In this document: piece by piece, positions 38,310 through 47,485 of the stretch
Position numbering within the stretch: position 1 is the stretch's first letter
Layout: each line of letters starts with the position of its first letter
From: Herbaspirillum sp. ST 5-3
Lineage (GTDB): Bacteria > Pseudomonadota > Gammaproteobacteria > Burkholderiales > Burkholderiaceae_D
DNA length: 64,000 nt
Direction: 5' to 3'
Assembly: GCF_004804275.1 (NCBI RefSeq)
Contig: NZ_STGI01000016.1
Location: 57,531 to 121,530 of the forward strand
Position numbers and translations under genes: made by a program
Notes under the pieces: generated by a model
Told to the model about the DNA's origin: nothing
Databases searched by the model: none
What the model saw: the letters and a program-made list of their open reading frames with translations, nothing else

Positions 38310-41300
38310 ATGTGGTTCACCCGCATCAGTATCGGCAACCCGGTCCTCGCAACCATGATGATGGCGGCGTTCATCGTGCTGGGTTTGTTTTCCTACCAGC
38401 GCCTGCGCGTCGACCAGTTCCCGGACGTGACCTTCCCGGTGGTCGTGGTACAAACCGACTATCCCGGCGCATCGCCCGAGACCGTCGAGTCCGACATCAC
38501 CCGCAAGGTGGAAGAGTCGGTCAATACCATCAACGGCATCAAGAACCTGTTCTCCCGCTCGTATGAGGGCAGCTCGGTCGTCATCATCGAATTCGATCTG
38601 ACCATCGACCCTGCGATGGCCGCGCAGGATGTGCGCGAAAAGGTTGCGATGGTGAAAACCGTGTTCCGCAAGGAGGTCAAGGAACCGCGCGTGATGCGCT
38701 ATGACCCGGCGGACCGGCCGATCATTGCCATCTCGGTGACCAATAATGACAAGATCAAGCACCGCGACCTGCGCGACCTGACCACGATCGCCGATCAGGT
38801 AGTCAAGAAACGCCTCGAAAACGTGCGTGGCGTCGGCTCCGTCGCACTGGTGGGCGGCGTCGCACGCGAAATCCAGATCTATGTGAAGCCGGGCGAAATG
38901 GAAGCGCTCGGCGTCGGCATCGATCAGGTGATGAACGCCTTGCGCAGTGAAAACCAGGAATTGCCGGCCGGCGCCATCCGTTCGACAGCCGATGAAAAAG
39001 TGGTGCAGATCCAGGGCAAGATCAAGAATCCGCAAGACTTCGGCCGCATCATCGTGGCGCGCCGCGGCGGCCAGCCGGTCACGCTGTCGCAGATCGCGAC
39101 CGTGGTCGATGGCCAGGAAGAGCAGGAAAACCTGGCGCTGTACAACGGCCAGCGCACCCTGGCGCTGACCGTATTGAAAGCGCAGGGCGAAAACACCATC
39201 GACGTGGTCGACGGCATCAAGACTGCGCTGAAGGAACTGGAACCGCGCATGAACGCGCTCTATCCCGGCGTCAAGATCGACGTCATCCAGGACAGCTCGC
39301 GCCAGATCCGCGTCGGCGTCGACAACGTGCGCCGCACCATGATCGAAGGCGCCGGACTGACCATCCTGATCGTGTTCCTGTTCCTCAATTCCTGGCGCTC
39401 GACCGTCATCACCGGCCTGACCTTGCCCGTGGCGATCATCGGCACCTTCCTGTTCATGTACATCTTTGGCTTCACCATCAACATGATCACGCTGATGGCG
39501 CTGTCGCTCTGCGTCGGCCTGCTGATCGACGATGCCATCGTGGTGCGTGAAAACATCGTGCGTCATGCCGGCATGAAAGTCCATGGCAGGTTCAAGGACC
39601 ACAAGACCGCCGCGCTCGACGGCACCGCAGAAATCGGCCTGGCGGTACTGGCAACCACCTTTTCGATCGTCGCGGTGTTCCTGCCGGTGGGCTTCATGGG
39701 CGGCATCATCGGGCGCTTCTTCCATCAGTTCGGCGTCACTGTCGTCGCAGCCGTAATGATTTCGATGTTCGTGTCCTTCACGCTCGATCCGATGCTGTCC
39801 TCGGTATGGCCCGACCCGGCGGTGCATGGCGAACATGGGGACCGAAAAGGCATCTACGACCGCACCATCGGTCGTGTCCTTGGGCTTTTCGATCGCTTCG
39901 TGAAATGGCTGTCGCGGACTTACCAGACGCTGCTGGACTGGTCGCTCAAGCACCGCATCATGACGCTGGTCATCGCGGTCGCCACCTTCTTCATCGGCTT
40001 TGCGATTCCCGCAAGCGGCCTGATCGGCACCGAGTTCGTGCCGCAGGCGGATTATTCGGAAACCGGCGTCACCTACTACACGCCGGTCGGCTCCTCGCTC
40101 GAATTCACGGAAACCAAGGCGCGCCAGGTGGAAGCCGTGCTGCGCGAATTCCCGGAGGTGCGCGATATCTACACCACGGTCAATACCGGCTCGGCGCAAG
40201 GCAAGAACTATGTGACGACTTTCATCCGCCTGGTACCGCGCACGGAGCGCCAGCGCAGCACCGCGCAAATGGCCGTCCCGCTGCGCAACCGCCTGTCGCA
40301 GGTCGCCGGCATCACGGTAACGCACATCGGCTCCCTCGACGGCGTCGGCGGCGACAACAAGCAAATTCGTCTCAGCCTGCAGGGAACCGACCTGAAAGAA
40401 CTGAGCAGGCTGAGCGAAGAGGCCATGAACAAGATGCGCGCGATTCCCGGCCTGGTCGATCTCGACTCCAGCCTGAAGGCTGAGAAACCGACAATTTCGG
40501 TGGAGCCCAAGCGCGATATCGGATCCGATCTCGGCGTCGGCGTGGCACAAATCAGCGGCGCCTTGCGTCCCCTGCTTGCAGGCGACGAGACCACAACCTG
40601 GCGTGCGCCGGACGACGAAAACTACAACGTCAAGGTGCGCCTCGCGCCATCCGACCGCAACAACACCGAAGACCTTGCGCGCCTGATGCTCGCCAGCTCG
40701 CAGAACAACGCCGACGGCACGCCGAAGATGGTGGCCCTGCGCCAGGTCGCCACCATTACCCCGGCGACCGGTGCCAATCAGATCAACCGTCGCGATCTCA
40801 ACCGCGAGGTCGAGCTGTCGGCCAACGTGGTCAACCGCTCGGCCGGCGAAGTGAGTGCCGACGTCAAGCGCGTTCTGGAAGGGATGAACTGGCAGCCGGG
40901 CTATCGCTATCAGATGGGCGGCGCCACCAAGAACATGCAGGAATCCTTCGGCTATGCCTTGTCCGCGCTGGCGCTGGCGGTGATCTTCATCTACATGATC
41001 CTGGCGTCGCAATTCGCCAGCTTCCTGCAGCCGGTGGCGATCATGTCGGCCTTGCCGCTGACACTGATCGGCGTGTTCCTGGCGCTGATGTTCTTCCGCT
41101 CGACGCTGAACATGTTCTCCATCATCGGCTTCATCATGCTCATGGGCCTGGTAACCAAGAACGCGATCCTGCTGGTGGACTTTGCCAACCAGGCGCGCAA
41201 GGCGGGCGCCGACCGCACTGCCGCATTGCTGGAAGCCGCGCACGTCCGCCTGCGCCCGATCCTGATGACCACGCTGGCCATGGTGTTCGGCATGGTACCG

Positions 41301-41534
41301 CTGGCGTTCGGCCTCGGCGAAGGTTCGGAGCAGCGCGCGCCAATGGGACAGGCGGTCATCGGCGGCATTATCACTTCGTCACTGTTGACGCTGGTGGTGG
41401 TGCCGGTGATCTATACCTATCTGGACGATTTTGCAATGTGGGTCCGGCACAAATGGCGCCACGACGAACCTGACCGGCATCAAGGCGCGCCTGCAACACT
41501 GGTGCTGCAGAGCAAAAAAGACGATGCTGTTTGA
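38310..41534 (+). CDS. RND family efflux pump (HAE1-like)
   Basis: A 1074-residue inner-membrane antiporter with the full RND topology: 12 helices and two large periplasmic loops. The proton-relay pair is D407-D408 (LLIDDAIVV), and the TM10 lysine region is conserved ([11 protein letters not shown]). The C-terminus has a 35-residue hydrophilic tail. It differs clearly from the second pump at 56.9 kb and lacks its own outer-membrane channel gene, so the tolC 1.1 kb downstream is the plausible partner. The substrate is unknown. A MdtB/C-like or metal/biocide role cannot be excluded. Confidence 0.92.
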   Translation: MWFTRISIGNPVLATMMMAAFIVLGLFSYQRLRVDQFPDVTFPVVVVQTDYPGASPETVESDITRKVEESVNTINGIKNLFSRSYEGSSVVIIEFDLTIDPAMAAQDVREKVAMVKTVFRKEVKEPRVMRYDPADRPIIAISVTNNDKIKHRDLRDLTTIADQVVKKRLENVRGVGSVALVGGVAREIQIYVKPGEMEALGVGIDQVMNALRSENQELPAGAIRSTADEKVVQIQGKIKNPQDFGRIIVARRGGQPVTLSQIATVVDGQEEQENLALYNGQRTLALTVLKAQGENTIDVVDGIKTALKELEPRMNALYPGVKIDVIQDSSRQIRVGVDNVRRTMIEGAGLTILIVFLFLNSWRSTVITGLTLPVAIIGTFLFMYIFGFTINMITLMALSLCVGLLIDDAIVVRENIVRHAGMKVHGRFKDHKTAALDGTAEIGLAVLATTFSIVAVFLPVGFMGGIIGRFFHQFGVTVVAAVMISMFVSFTLDPMLSSVWPDPAVHGEHGDRKGIYDRTIGRVLGLFDRFVKWLSRTYQTLLDWSLKHRIMTLVIAVATFFIGFAIPASGLIGTEFVPQADYSETGVTYYTPVGSSLEFTETKARQVEAVLREFPEVRDIYTTVNTGSAQGKNYVTTFIRLVPRTERQRSTAQMAVPLRNRLSQVAGITVTHIGSLDGVGGDNKQIRLSLQGTDLKELSRLSEEAMNKMRAIPGLVDLDSSLKAEKPTISVEPKRDIGSDLGVGVAQISGALRPLLAGDETTTWRAPDDENYNVKVRLAPSDRNNTEDLARLMLASSQNNADGTPKMVALRQVATITPATGANQINRRDLNREVELSANVVNRSAGEVSADVKRVLEGMNWQPGYRYQMGGATKNMQESFGYALSALALAVIFIYMILASQFASFLQPVAIMSALPLTLIGVFLALMFFRSTLNMFSIIGFIMLMGLVTKNAILLVDFANQARKAGADRTAALLEAAHVRLRPILMTTLAMVFGMVPLAFGLGEGSEQRAPMGQAVIGGIITSSLLTLVVVPVIYTYLDDFAMWVRHKWRHDEPDRHQGAPATLVLQSKKDDAV

Positions 41535-41573
41535 TAAAATGTGGTCTTTCTTCATTAACCCTCGAGTGCCGAC

Positions 41574-42236
41574 ATGAATATCGAACAAGCCCGTTTCAAC
41601 ATGATTGAACAGCAGATCCGCACCTGGGACGTCCTCGATCAGGATGTTCTCGACCTGCTGATGGTGGTCAAGCGCGAAGCCTTTGTGCCGCCCGCCTACA
41701 AGAGCCTGGCATTCGTCGACACCGAGATCCCGCTGCCGAACGGCGAGCACATGTTTGCGCCGAAAGTCGAAGCGCGCATCCTGCAGGAACTCGTGATCAA
41801 GAAGCATGAGACCGTTCTCGAAGTCGGCGCCGGCTCCGGCTACATGGCTGCCCTGCTGGCACACAAGGGACGTTTTGTGACGACCGTCGAGATCGACCCG
41901 ACCCTCAAAGCCATGGCGCAGAAGAACCTGGCTGACTATGGTGTTGCCAATGTTGAAGTCGCTTTGGGCAACGGCGCGCAGGGTTGGGCCAATGCCGGCT
42001 CCGACGCTCCCTACGACGTCATCGTGATCTCGGGTTCGCTGCCGGTATTGCCGGATACCTTCCTCAAGCAGATCAAGGTCGGCGGACGCATCTTCGCCAT
42101 CGTCGGCGAATCGCCCGCGATGTCGGCGCAGATCATTACGCGCATGTCGGACACGGCATACAACACCATCAAGATTTTCGAAACCGACGTCAAGCCGCTG
42201 CGCGAAGCACTGACGCCGTCGCATTTCGTGTTCTAA
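41574..42236 (+). CDS. pcm: Protein-L-isoaspartate O-methyltransferase
   Basis: A 220-residue SAM-dependent enzyme that repairs isoaspartyl residues in aged proteins. The N-terminus (NMIEQQIRTWDVLDQDVLDL) is followed by FVPPAYKSLAFVDTEIPLPN, the SAM loop VLEVGAGSGYMAALLA and the C-terminal VGGRIFAIVG block. It starts 39 bp after the RND gene and ends 9 bp before the rhodanese. The pcm-rhodanese-tolC order is one I recall from related betaproteobacteria. Confidence 0.92.
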   Translation: MNIEQARFNMIEQQIRTWDVLDQDVLDLLMVVKREAFVPPAYKSLAFVDTEIPLPNGEHMFAPKVEARILQELVIKKHETVLEVGAGSGYMAALLAHKGRFVTTVEIDPTLKAMAQKNLADYGVANVEVALGNGAQGWANAGSDAPYDVIVISGSLPVLPDTFLKQIKVGGRIFAIVGESPAMSAQIITRMSDTAYNTIKIFETDVKPLREALTPSHFVF

Positions 42237-42245
42237 GGATTGTTC

Positions 42246-42569
42246 ATGCAAACCATCACCGCACCGGAACTGGCCGCCTGGCTCGCAGATGAATCGCGCG
42301 CCAAACCGGTGCTGCTCGATGTGCGCGAGCCATGGGAATTCCAGACTTGCCACATCGAGGGCTCGCTGCCGATGCCGATGAACGCGGTGCCGGCCCGCCT
42401 GCAGGAACTCGACGACGACGCACCGATCGTCTGCGTTTGCCATCATGGCGGGCGCAGCATGTCGGTTGCGTCCTTCCTCGAACGCAACGGCTTTACCCAG
42501 GTCATCAACCTGACCGGCGGCGTCCATGCCTGGGCGCTGCAGGTCGATGGCTCGATGCCTACCTATTAA
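42246..42569 (+). CDS. Rhodanese-like sulfurtransferase (single domain)
   Basis: A 107-residue rhodanese domain. The N-terminus (TAPELAAWLADESRAKPVLL) is followed by LDVREPWEFQTCHIEGSLPM and the active-site loop CVCHHGGRSM with the catalytic cysteine. The C-terminus has NLTGGVHAWALQVD. It probably transfers sulfane sulfur to a thiol acceptor, as in GlpE or PspE. ATG 42246 follows AAGGAT; a TTG at 42240 would add two residues. It lies between pcm and tolC. Confidence 0.92.
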   Translation: MQTITAPELAAWLADESRAKPVLLDVREPWEFQTCHIEGSLPMPMNAVPARLQELDDDAPIVCVCHHGGRSMSVASFLERNGFTQVINLTGGVHAWALQVDGSMPTY

Positions 42570-42601
42570 CCCTTGTCTGATCGACTCCATCGGAGAACTG
42601 A

Positions 42602-43921
42602 ATGCGGAATTCCGTTATCGCCACGCTGATTGCCGGCTCTTTCCTCTCAATGAATGCGCACGCCATCAATCTGCTGCAGGTGTATCAGGAAGCGCTCGCC
42701 AACGATGCGCCGTACGCCAGCGCGCGCGCATCGCTGACTGCTGGTCAGGAGAAATCGACACAAGGGCGCGCGGGCTTGCTTCCGACGGTCGGCGTAGGCG
42801 GAAGCTATAGCCGCTCCAACATGGATGCCACCGCCGGTGGTATTGCCTCCACCCGCGACTTCAATTCCAATGGCTATACGGTATCCCTGTCGCAGCCGCT
42901 GTTTCGTCTTGCAAACTGGGAGCAGTACCAACAAGGCAAGCTGTCCGTCGCAGTGAGCGAAGCACAATTCGCGCAGGCGCAGCAGGACCTGATCGTCCGC
43001 GTTGCGCAAGCCTACTTCGATGTCCTGTCCGCGCAGGATGCGCTGGCATCGGTGCAAGCACAGAAGACCGCGATTACCGAACAACTCGCATCGGCCAAGC
43101 GCAATTTCGAAGTCGGCACAACGACCATCACCGACACGCACGAAGCGCAAGCGCGCTACGATCTGGCGGTGGCACAGGAATTCGCCGCGCAAAACGATCT
43201 CGAAATCAAGCGCACCGCGCTGCAACAGATTATCGGCAAACCCGCCGGCGACCTGGCAACATTGCGCCCTGGTGTGAAATTGACCGCTCCCGAACCTGCC
43301 GTTGTCGACAAATGGGTGCAAAGCGCGGAGCAACAAAACTACGGCGTCGTCGGACAGCAGCTCGGCCTGGAAATCGCGCAACGCGAGATCAAGCGCACTC
43401 GCGCCGGCCACTTCCCCACGGTCGATCTGGTCGCCAGCCGCAACCACACCAATCAGACCGGTAGTGCGCTCAGCCCGGTTGGCAGCGTTTCCGACACCAA
43501 TACCGTCGGCGTGCAGTGGGCGATTCCCTTGTTCGCCGGATTTGCGGTCGACAGCAAGGTGCGCGAATCGATCGCGCTGGAAGACAAGGCCCGCTCCGAT
43601 CTCGAGAACGCGCGCCGCGTCGCCGCCCAAGGCGCACGCCAGGCTTTCCTCGGCGTAAACGCCGGCCTCGCGCAAGTCAAGGCGCTCGAAGCAGCGGAAA
43701 TCTCGAGCCAGTCAGCGCTCGAATCCAACCGGCTCGGCTACCAGGTCGGCGTGCGGATCAATATCGATGTGTTGAATGCGCAACAGCAGTTGTATTCCAC
43801 GCGCAAGGATCTTGCCAAGGCACGCTATGACACCATCGTCAACGGCCTGCGCCTGAAATCCGCCGCCGGCACCTTGAAAGAAGAAGATCTGGTGCAGATC
43901 AACGCATTGCTGAATCAGTAA
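42602..43921 (+). CDS. tolC: TolC-type outer-membrane channel
   Basis: A 439-residue outer-membrane efflux protein. The signal peptide ends at NAHA/I, followed by LLQVYQEALANDAPYASARA. Two repeated halves with long helices and beta strands follow; FDVLSAQDALASVQAQKTAI and FLGVNAGLAQVKALEAAEIS are homologous half motifs. It serves type I secretion and RND pumps; the RND pair at 37-41.5 kb lacks its own channel. A strong hairpin is just downstream. Confidence 0.92.
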   Translation: MRNSVIATLIAGSFLSMNAHAINLLQVYQEALANDAPYASARASLTAGQEKSTQGRAGLLPTVGVGGSYSRSNMDATAGGIASTRDFNSNGYTVSLSQPLFRLANWEQYQQGKLSVAVSEAQFAQAQQDLIVRVAQAYFDVLSAQDALASVQAQKTAITEQLASAKRNFEVGTTTITDTHEAQARYDLAVAQEFAAQNDLEIKRTALQQIIGKPAGDLATLRPGVKLTAPEPAVVDKWVQSAEQQNYGVVGQQLGLEIAQREIKRTRAGHFPTVDLVASRNHTNQTGSALSPVGSVSDTNTVGVQWAIPLFAGFAVDSKVRESIALEDKARSDLENARRVAAQGARQAFLGVNAGLAQVKALEAAEISSQSALESNRLGYQVGVRINIDVLNAQQQLYSTRKDLAKARYDTIVNGLRLKSAAGTLKEEDLVQINALLNQ

Positions 43922-43928
43922 GTGCGAC

Positions 43929-43956
43929 CGCCATGGTGCGCTCCGGCACCATGGCG
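43929..43956 (+). terminator. Perfect 11-bp stem-loop downstream of tolC
   Basis: CGCCATGGTGC (43929-43939), a 6-nt loop and GCACCATGGCG (43946-43956) form a perfect 11-bp stem eight bases after the tolC stop. No T-run follows, so it may act in a Rho-assisted way or stabilise the 3' end. Confidence 0.6.
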
Positions 43957-44239
43957 AACCCAGGCAACATCTCAAATCGCCACCGGGCCACCGCAGAGCA
44001 GAGCAGCCCAAAAAAATCGAGAGATCCCTCTAAACGGATCCTTGGGGAAGATCCACTCCCTTCGCGACAGCTTCCCACTCGCAATCACGGGTACAACTAT
44101 GCCTGAGAGCATGATTTGGCCGCAAAAGATTTCATTTTTGCAACATTGACTCCACTATTTCCAGGTGGTACTTTCATCCAGAATACCTGTATTGCAACTA
44201 TCTGTAACACCTACGCTGCGCTAAGGAAATACCCACTAG
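43957..44239. other. Intergenic region upstream of pilE with a possible promoter
   Basis: With the hairpin just upstream, the 318-bp tolC-pilE gap has no gene. TTGACT (44146-44151) and TACTTT (44169-44174) are 17 bp apart, a moderate sigma-70 match 66 bp before pilE. No sigma-54 GG-N10-GC site, which is common before pilA/pilE genes, was found. A run of seven A residues lies near 44010. Confidence 0.35.
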
Positions 44240-44671
44240 ATGAAAAATCACGGTTTTACACTTATCGAGCTTCTGGTGGCTGTCGCGATCGTGGGCATTC
44301 TTGCTGTCATCGCGTATCCGTCATACACGCAGCATGTGATCAAGGGACGACTAGTCGAGGCCACGAGTCAATTGTCAACCAGTCGGGTTCAACTTGAACA
44401 GTATTACCAGGACAACCGTACCTATGGATCAACCAGCAGCGCCTGCGGCAACAGTATCGGAACACTCAGCGGCGACATGTTCGATTTCAGTTGCAACTTT
44501 GGAAGCGGTACCGCAGGCCAAAGCTTCGTGATCACTGCAACAGGGAAAAATGCGATGACCGGTTTTGCATTCACGATCGACCAAGACAACGTCCGCACGA
44601 CTACCAACTTTCCCGGTGCCAGCGGCTTGCCGAAAAACTGCTGGCTTTCGGTGGCGAGCGAGTCGTGCTGA
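44240..44671 (+). CDS. pilE: Type IV pilin PilE-like (minor pilin)
   Basis: A 143-residue prepilin. The leader MKNHG is cut before FTLIELLVAVAIVGILAV, with Glu at +5. The C-terminal part has three well-spaced cysteines (SACGNS, FSCNFG, NCWLSVASESC), which fit the disulfide-bounded D-region. In Pseudomonas the minor-pilin operon ends with pilE; here it comes first, ahead of fimT, pilV, pilW, pilX and pilY1. It shares seven bases with fimT, so the cluster is translationally coupled. Confidence 0.88.
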   Translation: MKNHGFTLIELLVAVAIVGILAVIAYPSYTQHVIKGRLVEATSQLSTSRVQLEQYYQDNRTYGSTSSACGNSIGTLSGDMFDFSCNFGSGTAGQSFVITATGKNAMTGFAFTIDQDNVRTTTNFPGASGLPKNCWLSVASESC

Positions 44672-45192
44672 AGTCCTTGCGCAACATTGTCCGCGCGGCC
44701 GGCTTCAGCCTGGTGGAGCTGCTGGTCGTCGTCGGGATCCTGTCGGTCCTCTCGGCATTGGCCGCTCCCAGCTTCAGCCTGATGGTCGCCAATAATCAGG
44801 TAAGAACCGGCGCCGAAGGCATCCTGAGCGGCCTGCAACTGGCGCGGACCGAAGCAATCCGGCGCAATACGAACGTGTCGTTCACCCTCAACAGCGGCAC
44901 CGGCTGGACAGTCGCCACCGTAAGCCCCGCAAGTAACATTCAAACCCGACCGGCGAACGAGGCTGGCCGAAATCTTCAGGTAACGAGCCTGAATGGTCAA
45001 ACGTCATTGACGTTCACCCCGATGGGTGAAGTTTTCAACTACAGCACCGGCGGCAATCTGACGAGAGTGACCGTTGCTCCGTCTGCCGCCATCTCTAGCG
45101 GCGACAACCTGCGCATCGATATTTCCGCGGCAGGCCAGATTCGCATGTGCAGCCCGGCAATCACAATCACCAATGATCCGAGGATATGCTAA
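44665..45192 (+). CDS. fimT: Minor pilin FimT/FimU (GspH-like)
   Basis: A 175-residue pseudopilin. The leader MLKSLRNIVRAAG is cut before FSLVELLVVVGILSVLSALA, with Glu at +5. The C-terminal GspH-like domain includes GLQLARTEAIRRNTNVSFT and ends with cysteines (MCSPAITITNDPRIC). The start is GTG 44665, seven bases inside pilE; no in-frame ATG precedes the prepilin motif. It primes pilus assembly with PilV, PilW and PilX. Confidence 0.88.
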   Translation: MLKSLRNIVRAAGFSLVELLVVVGILSVLSALAAPSFSLMVANNQVRTGAEGILSGLQLARTEAIRRNTNVSFTLNSGTGWTVATVSPASNIQTRPANEAGRNLQVTSLNGQTSLTFTPMGEVFNYSTGGNLTRVTVAPSAAISSGDNLRIDISAAGQIRMCSPAITITNDPRIC

Positions 45193-45644
45193 TGCAAGCG
45201 ACAATCCCGGGGCGAAAGCAAAGCGGCTTGATGTTGCTTGAGACACTCGTCGCCATCCTGATCTTCTCCTTCGGCATCCTTGGTCTTGTCAGCATGCAAG
45301 CAAACGCGATCAGCCTGAATACCGACGCGAAGTACCGCGCCGATGCTGCCCTTCTCGCAAACCAGTTGATCGGGCGGCTTGCCGTTTCGTCGCCAGCATC
45401 CGCTGCCAGCTTCGCACATCGTTCCAGCGGTACACCCTGCTCTCCCTCCGGCAGTGACTCCAGCGACGCCGCCGTCACGGATTGGCTTGCCGAGGTCAAT
45501 GCCACTCTTCCCGGCGCGGACAGCGCGAAGCAGCAGATTACGGTCGACACCAGCAATAACGTTGTCGTGATCGCGCTTTGCTGGAAGCCGACCAACGGCA
45601 CCCAGCACAAGCATATCGTCACCACTCAAATGCAGTGGCAATAA
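45192..45644 (+). CDS. pilV: Minor pilin PilV
   Basis: A 150-residue pseudopilin. The leader (MQATIPGRKQSG) is cut before LMLLETLVAILIFSFGILGL, with Glu at +5, the typical PilV N-terminus. ATG 45192 lies on the last base of fimT and is 8 bases from GAGG; ATG 45186 is only two bases away. Its C-terminal domain is short. It belongs to the minor-pilin initiation complex. Confidence 0.87.
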   Translation: MQATIPGRKQSGLMLLETLVAILIFSFGILGLVSMQANAISLNTDAKYRADAALLANQLIGRLAVSSPASAASFAHRSSGTPCSPSGSDSSDAAVTDWLAEVNATLPGADSAKQQITVDTSNNVVVIALCWKPTNGTQHKHIVTTQMQWQ

Positions 45645-45646
45645 AC

Positions 45647-46861
45647 ATGACGACAGCTCCCACCCTCCCGAATCCGAACGTTCATAGCGCTCGCCAAAGC
45701 GGTTTTTCCCTGGCCGAGCTGATGGTCGGCATTGCCGTCGGATTGATTGTGACACTCGTTGTGGTCAGCACAATGGGCACCATGGGCTTGCAGCGTCGTA
45801 CCGCAGTCTCGGGGAATGATGCCAAGGAGAGCGGGCAGGCCGCGCTCAACGTGATGGAGCGCATCGGAAGGCTCGCCGGGACCGGCCTCTTTTACAACGG
45901 CAGGCTGATTTGCGGCCGAATCAATGTCTATTACAACGGAGCGACCCTACTGAATGGCAGCGTGCTGATGCCGGTGAAGATTACCGACGGCGGTAGCACG
46001 GGCTCAGACAAGGTCACCTTCACCTACGGCAGCGCGACCGGCGGTCATTCCATCAGCCACCTGGTCGACAACATGCCCAACACCTCTGCCAACTTCACGG
46101 TCGGGAATGCGGGCAGCCTGGCGGATGGCGAGCTCGCCGTCGTCGGCGTTCCGGATATTGATCGTCCTTGCACACTTTTCCAGGTCACGGGATTTCCACC
46201 CGGCGGCGGCAACTGCAACAACATTACATCGAGTTGCGTCGACGTTCAGCACAACTCCGGCATCGCCGGACCTTATAACCCGTCCAATCCCAATAACGCG
46301 TTCACCGACGCGCCGAACTACGGATACGAAACGTCGGGTAGCGTAATCGGCCCTGCCGTCATTTCGCGCATCGGCACCTTCCACAACGACACCTATGAAG
46401 TGCTTTGCAATTCGCTGGTTTCCCATGCCGCGACTTCAACGGCAAGCTGCAACGGATCGCCGGTGTCATTCACCAACGCCACGCCCTGGGTCAGCAACAT
46501 CGTGATGATCAAGGCCCAGTATGGCATCAGCGACAATATCAACAGCGACGTGGTCACGCAATGGGTCAATGCGTCCGATACCGCATGGAGCAATCCCGGC
46601 GCCGCCGACGTGCCGCGCATCCGCGCAATTCGCATCGCAGTCGTCGGCCGCAGTCCGGAAGCCGCCTTGTCCGAAGTAACCTCGGCATGCACCAATCAGG
46701 CTGGCGTCGCCAATACCGGCCCGTGCGCGTTTCAGGATGCCGACAGTCCCGTGATCAATCTCACGGCGGTGCCCGTCGTCAGCGGGAAATCATGGCGGAA
46801 TTATCGCTATCGCGTCTATCAATCCGTGATCCCGCTAAGGAACGTGCTATGGAATTACTGA
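45647..46861 (+). CDS. pilW: Minor pilin PilW
   Basis: A 404-residue pseudopilin, long as usual for PilW. The leader (to residue 18) is cut before FSLAELMVGIAVGLIVTLVV, with Glu at +5. A large C-terminal domain has cysteines (CNNITSSC, CNGSP, ACTNQ, PCAFQ). ATG 45647 is two bases after the pilV stop. It overlaps pilX by 13 bases. Confidence 0.87.
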   Translation: MTTAPTLPNPNVHSARQSGFSLAELMVGIAVGLIVTLVVVSTMGTMGLQRRTAVSGNDAKESGQAALNVMERIGRLAGTGLFYNGRLICGRINVYYNGATLLNGSVLMPVKITDGGSTGSDKVTFTYGSATGGHSISHLVDNMPNTSANFTVGNAGSLADGELAVVGVPDIDRPCTLFQVTGFPPGGGNCNNITSSCVDVQHNSGIAGPYNPSNPNNAFTDAPNYGYETSGSVIGPAVISRIGTFHNDTYEVLCNSLVSHAATSTASCNGSPVSFTNATPWVSNIVMIKAQYGISDNINSDVVTQWVNASDTAWSNPGAADVPRIRAIRIAVVGRSPEAALSEVTSACTNQAGVANTGPCAFQDADSPVINLTAVPVVSGKSWRNYRYRVYQSVIPLRNVLWNY

Positions 46862-47442
46862 TGCGCTCAGACCGGTGCCGAAACAGGGAATCGGGAATTG
46901 TTCTGCTTGTCACGCTCGTCGTCCTCATCGTTTTGACGCTCGGAACGATTGCCATAGTCAGGTCCATGGACACGAGCAACCTCATCTCCGGCAATTTCGC
47001 CTTCAAGCAAGCCGCAACGCACGCGTCGGATCGCGGCATTACTGACGCGACCAATAATCTTTCAACCATCGTGGCGGCCGACGGCGGCAACGCCGACCAG
47101 GCAAATCGCTATTTCAGCATCCGTCAGGCCAGTCGTGACTCGCTCGGCGTTCCCACCTCGATCAACTGGGCGAACGTCCAGTGCCGCGACGAAGAAAACA
47201 ATTCCTGCGATCCGGCCGTCGACAACGGGAAATACCGCGTTCAGTACTACATCGAACGCCAGTGCAATGCCAATCCGGTTCTGAACGACCTGAAGAGCAT
47301 CAAGACCAACTGCGATTACGAAGTCACACAAACCAGCCCGGAACAACTTGCCATCAACTATCGCATCATCGTCCGCGTGCAGGGGCCACGGAATGCCAGC
47401 GGCATGTACGAGGTCATGATCAGCGGCCCGGCATCCATCTAG
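46849..47442 (+). CDS. pilX: Minor pilin PilX
   Basis: A 197-residue pseudopilin. The leader (MELLMRSDRCRNRESG) is cut before IVLLVTLVVLIVLTLGTIA; it lacks Glu at +5, which is normal for PilX/GspK. The C-terminal domain has cysteines (CRDEENNSC, CNANP, NCDYEV). ATG 46849 is eight bases from AAGG; ATG 46861 is an alternative. The pilW stop lies inside it. Confidence 0.85.
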   Translation: MELLMRSDRCRNRESGIVLLVTLVVLIVLTLGTIAIVRSMDTSNLISGNFAFKQAATHASDRGITDATNNLSTIVAADGGNADQANRYFSIRQASRDSLGVPTSINWANVQCRDEENNSCDPAVDNGKYRVQYYIERQCNANPVLNDLKSIKTNCDYEVTQTSPEQLAINYRIIVRVQGPRNASGMYEVMISGPASI

Positions 47443-47485
47443 TCGAAGCGAGCCTGATATGCATTCTTACCCGAGGAGATCTTGC

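Noticed and set aside
38304..41243. A 979-residue minus-strand ORF opposite the first RND pump
   Set aside because: The sense strand encodes a complete RND protein; the antisense translation is rich in His, Asp and Arg with no domain.
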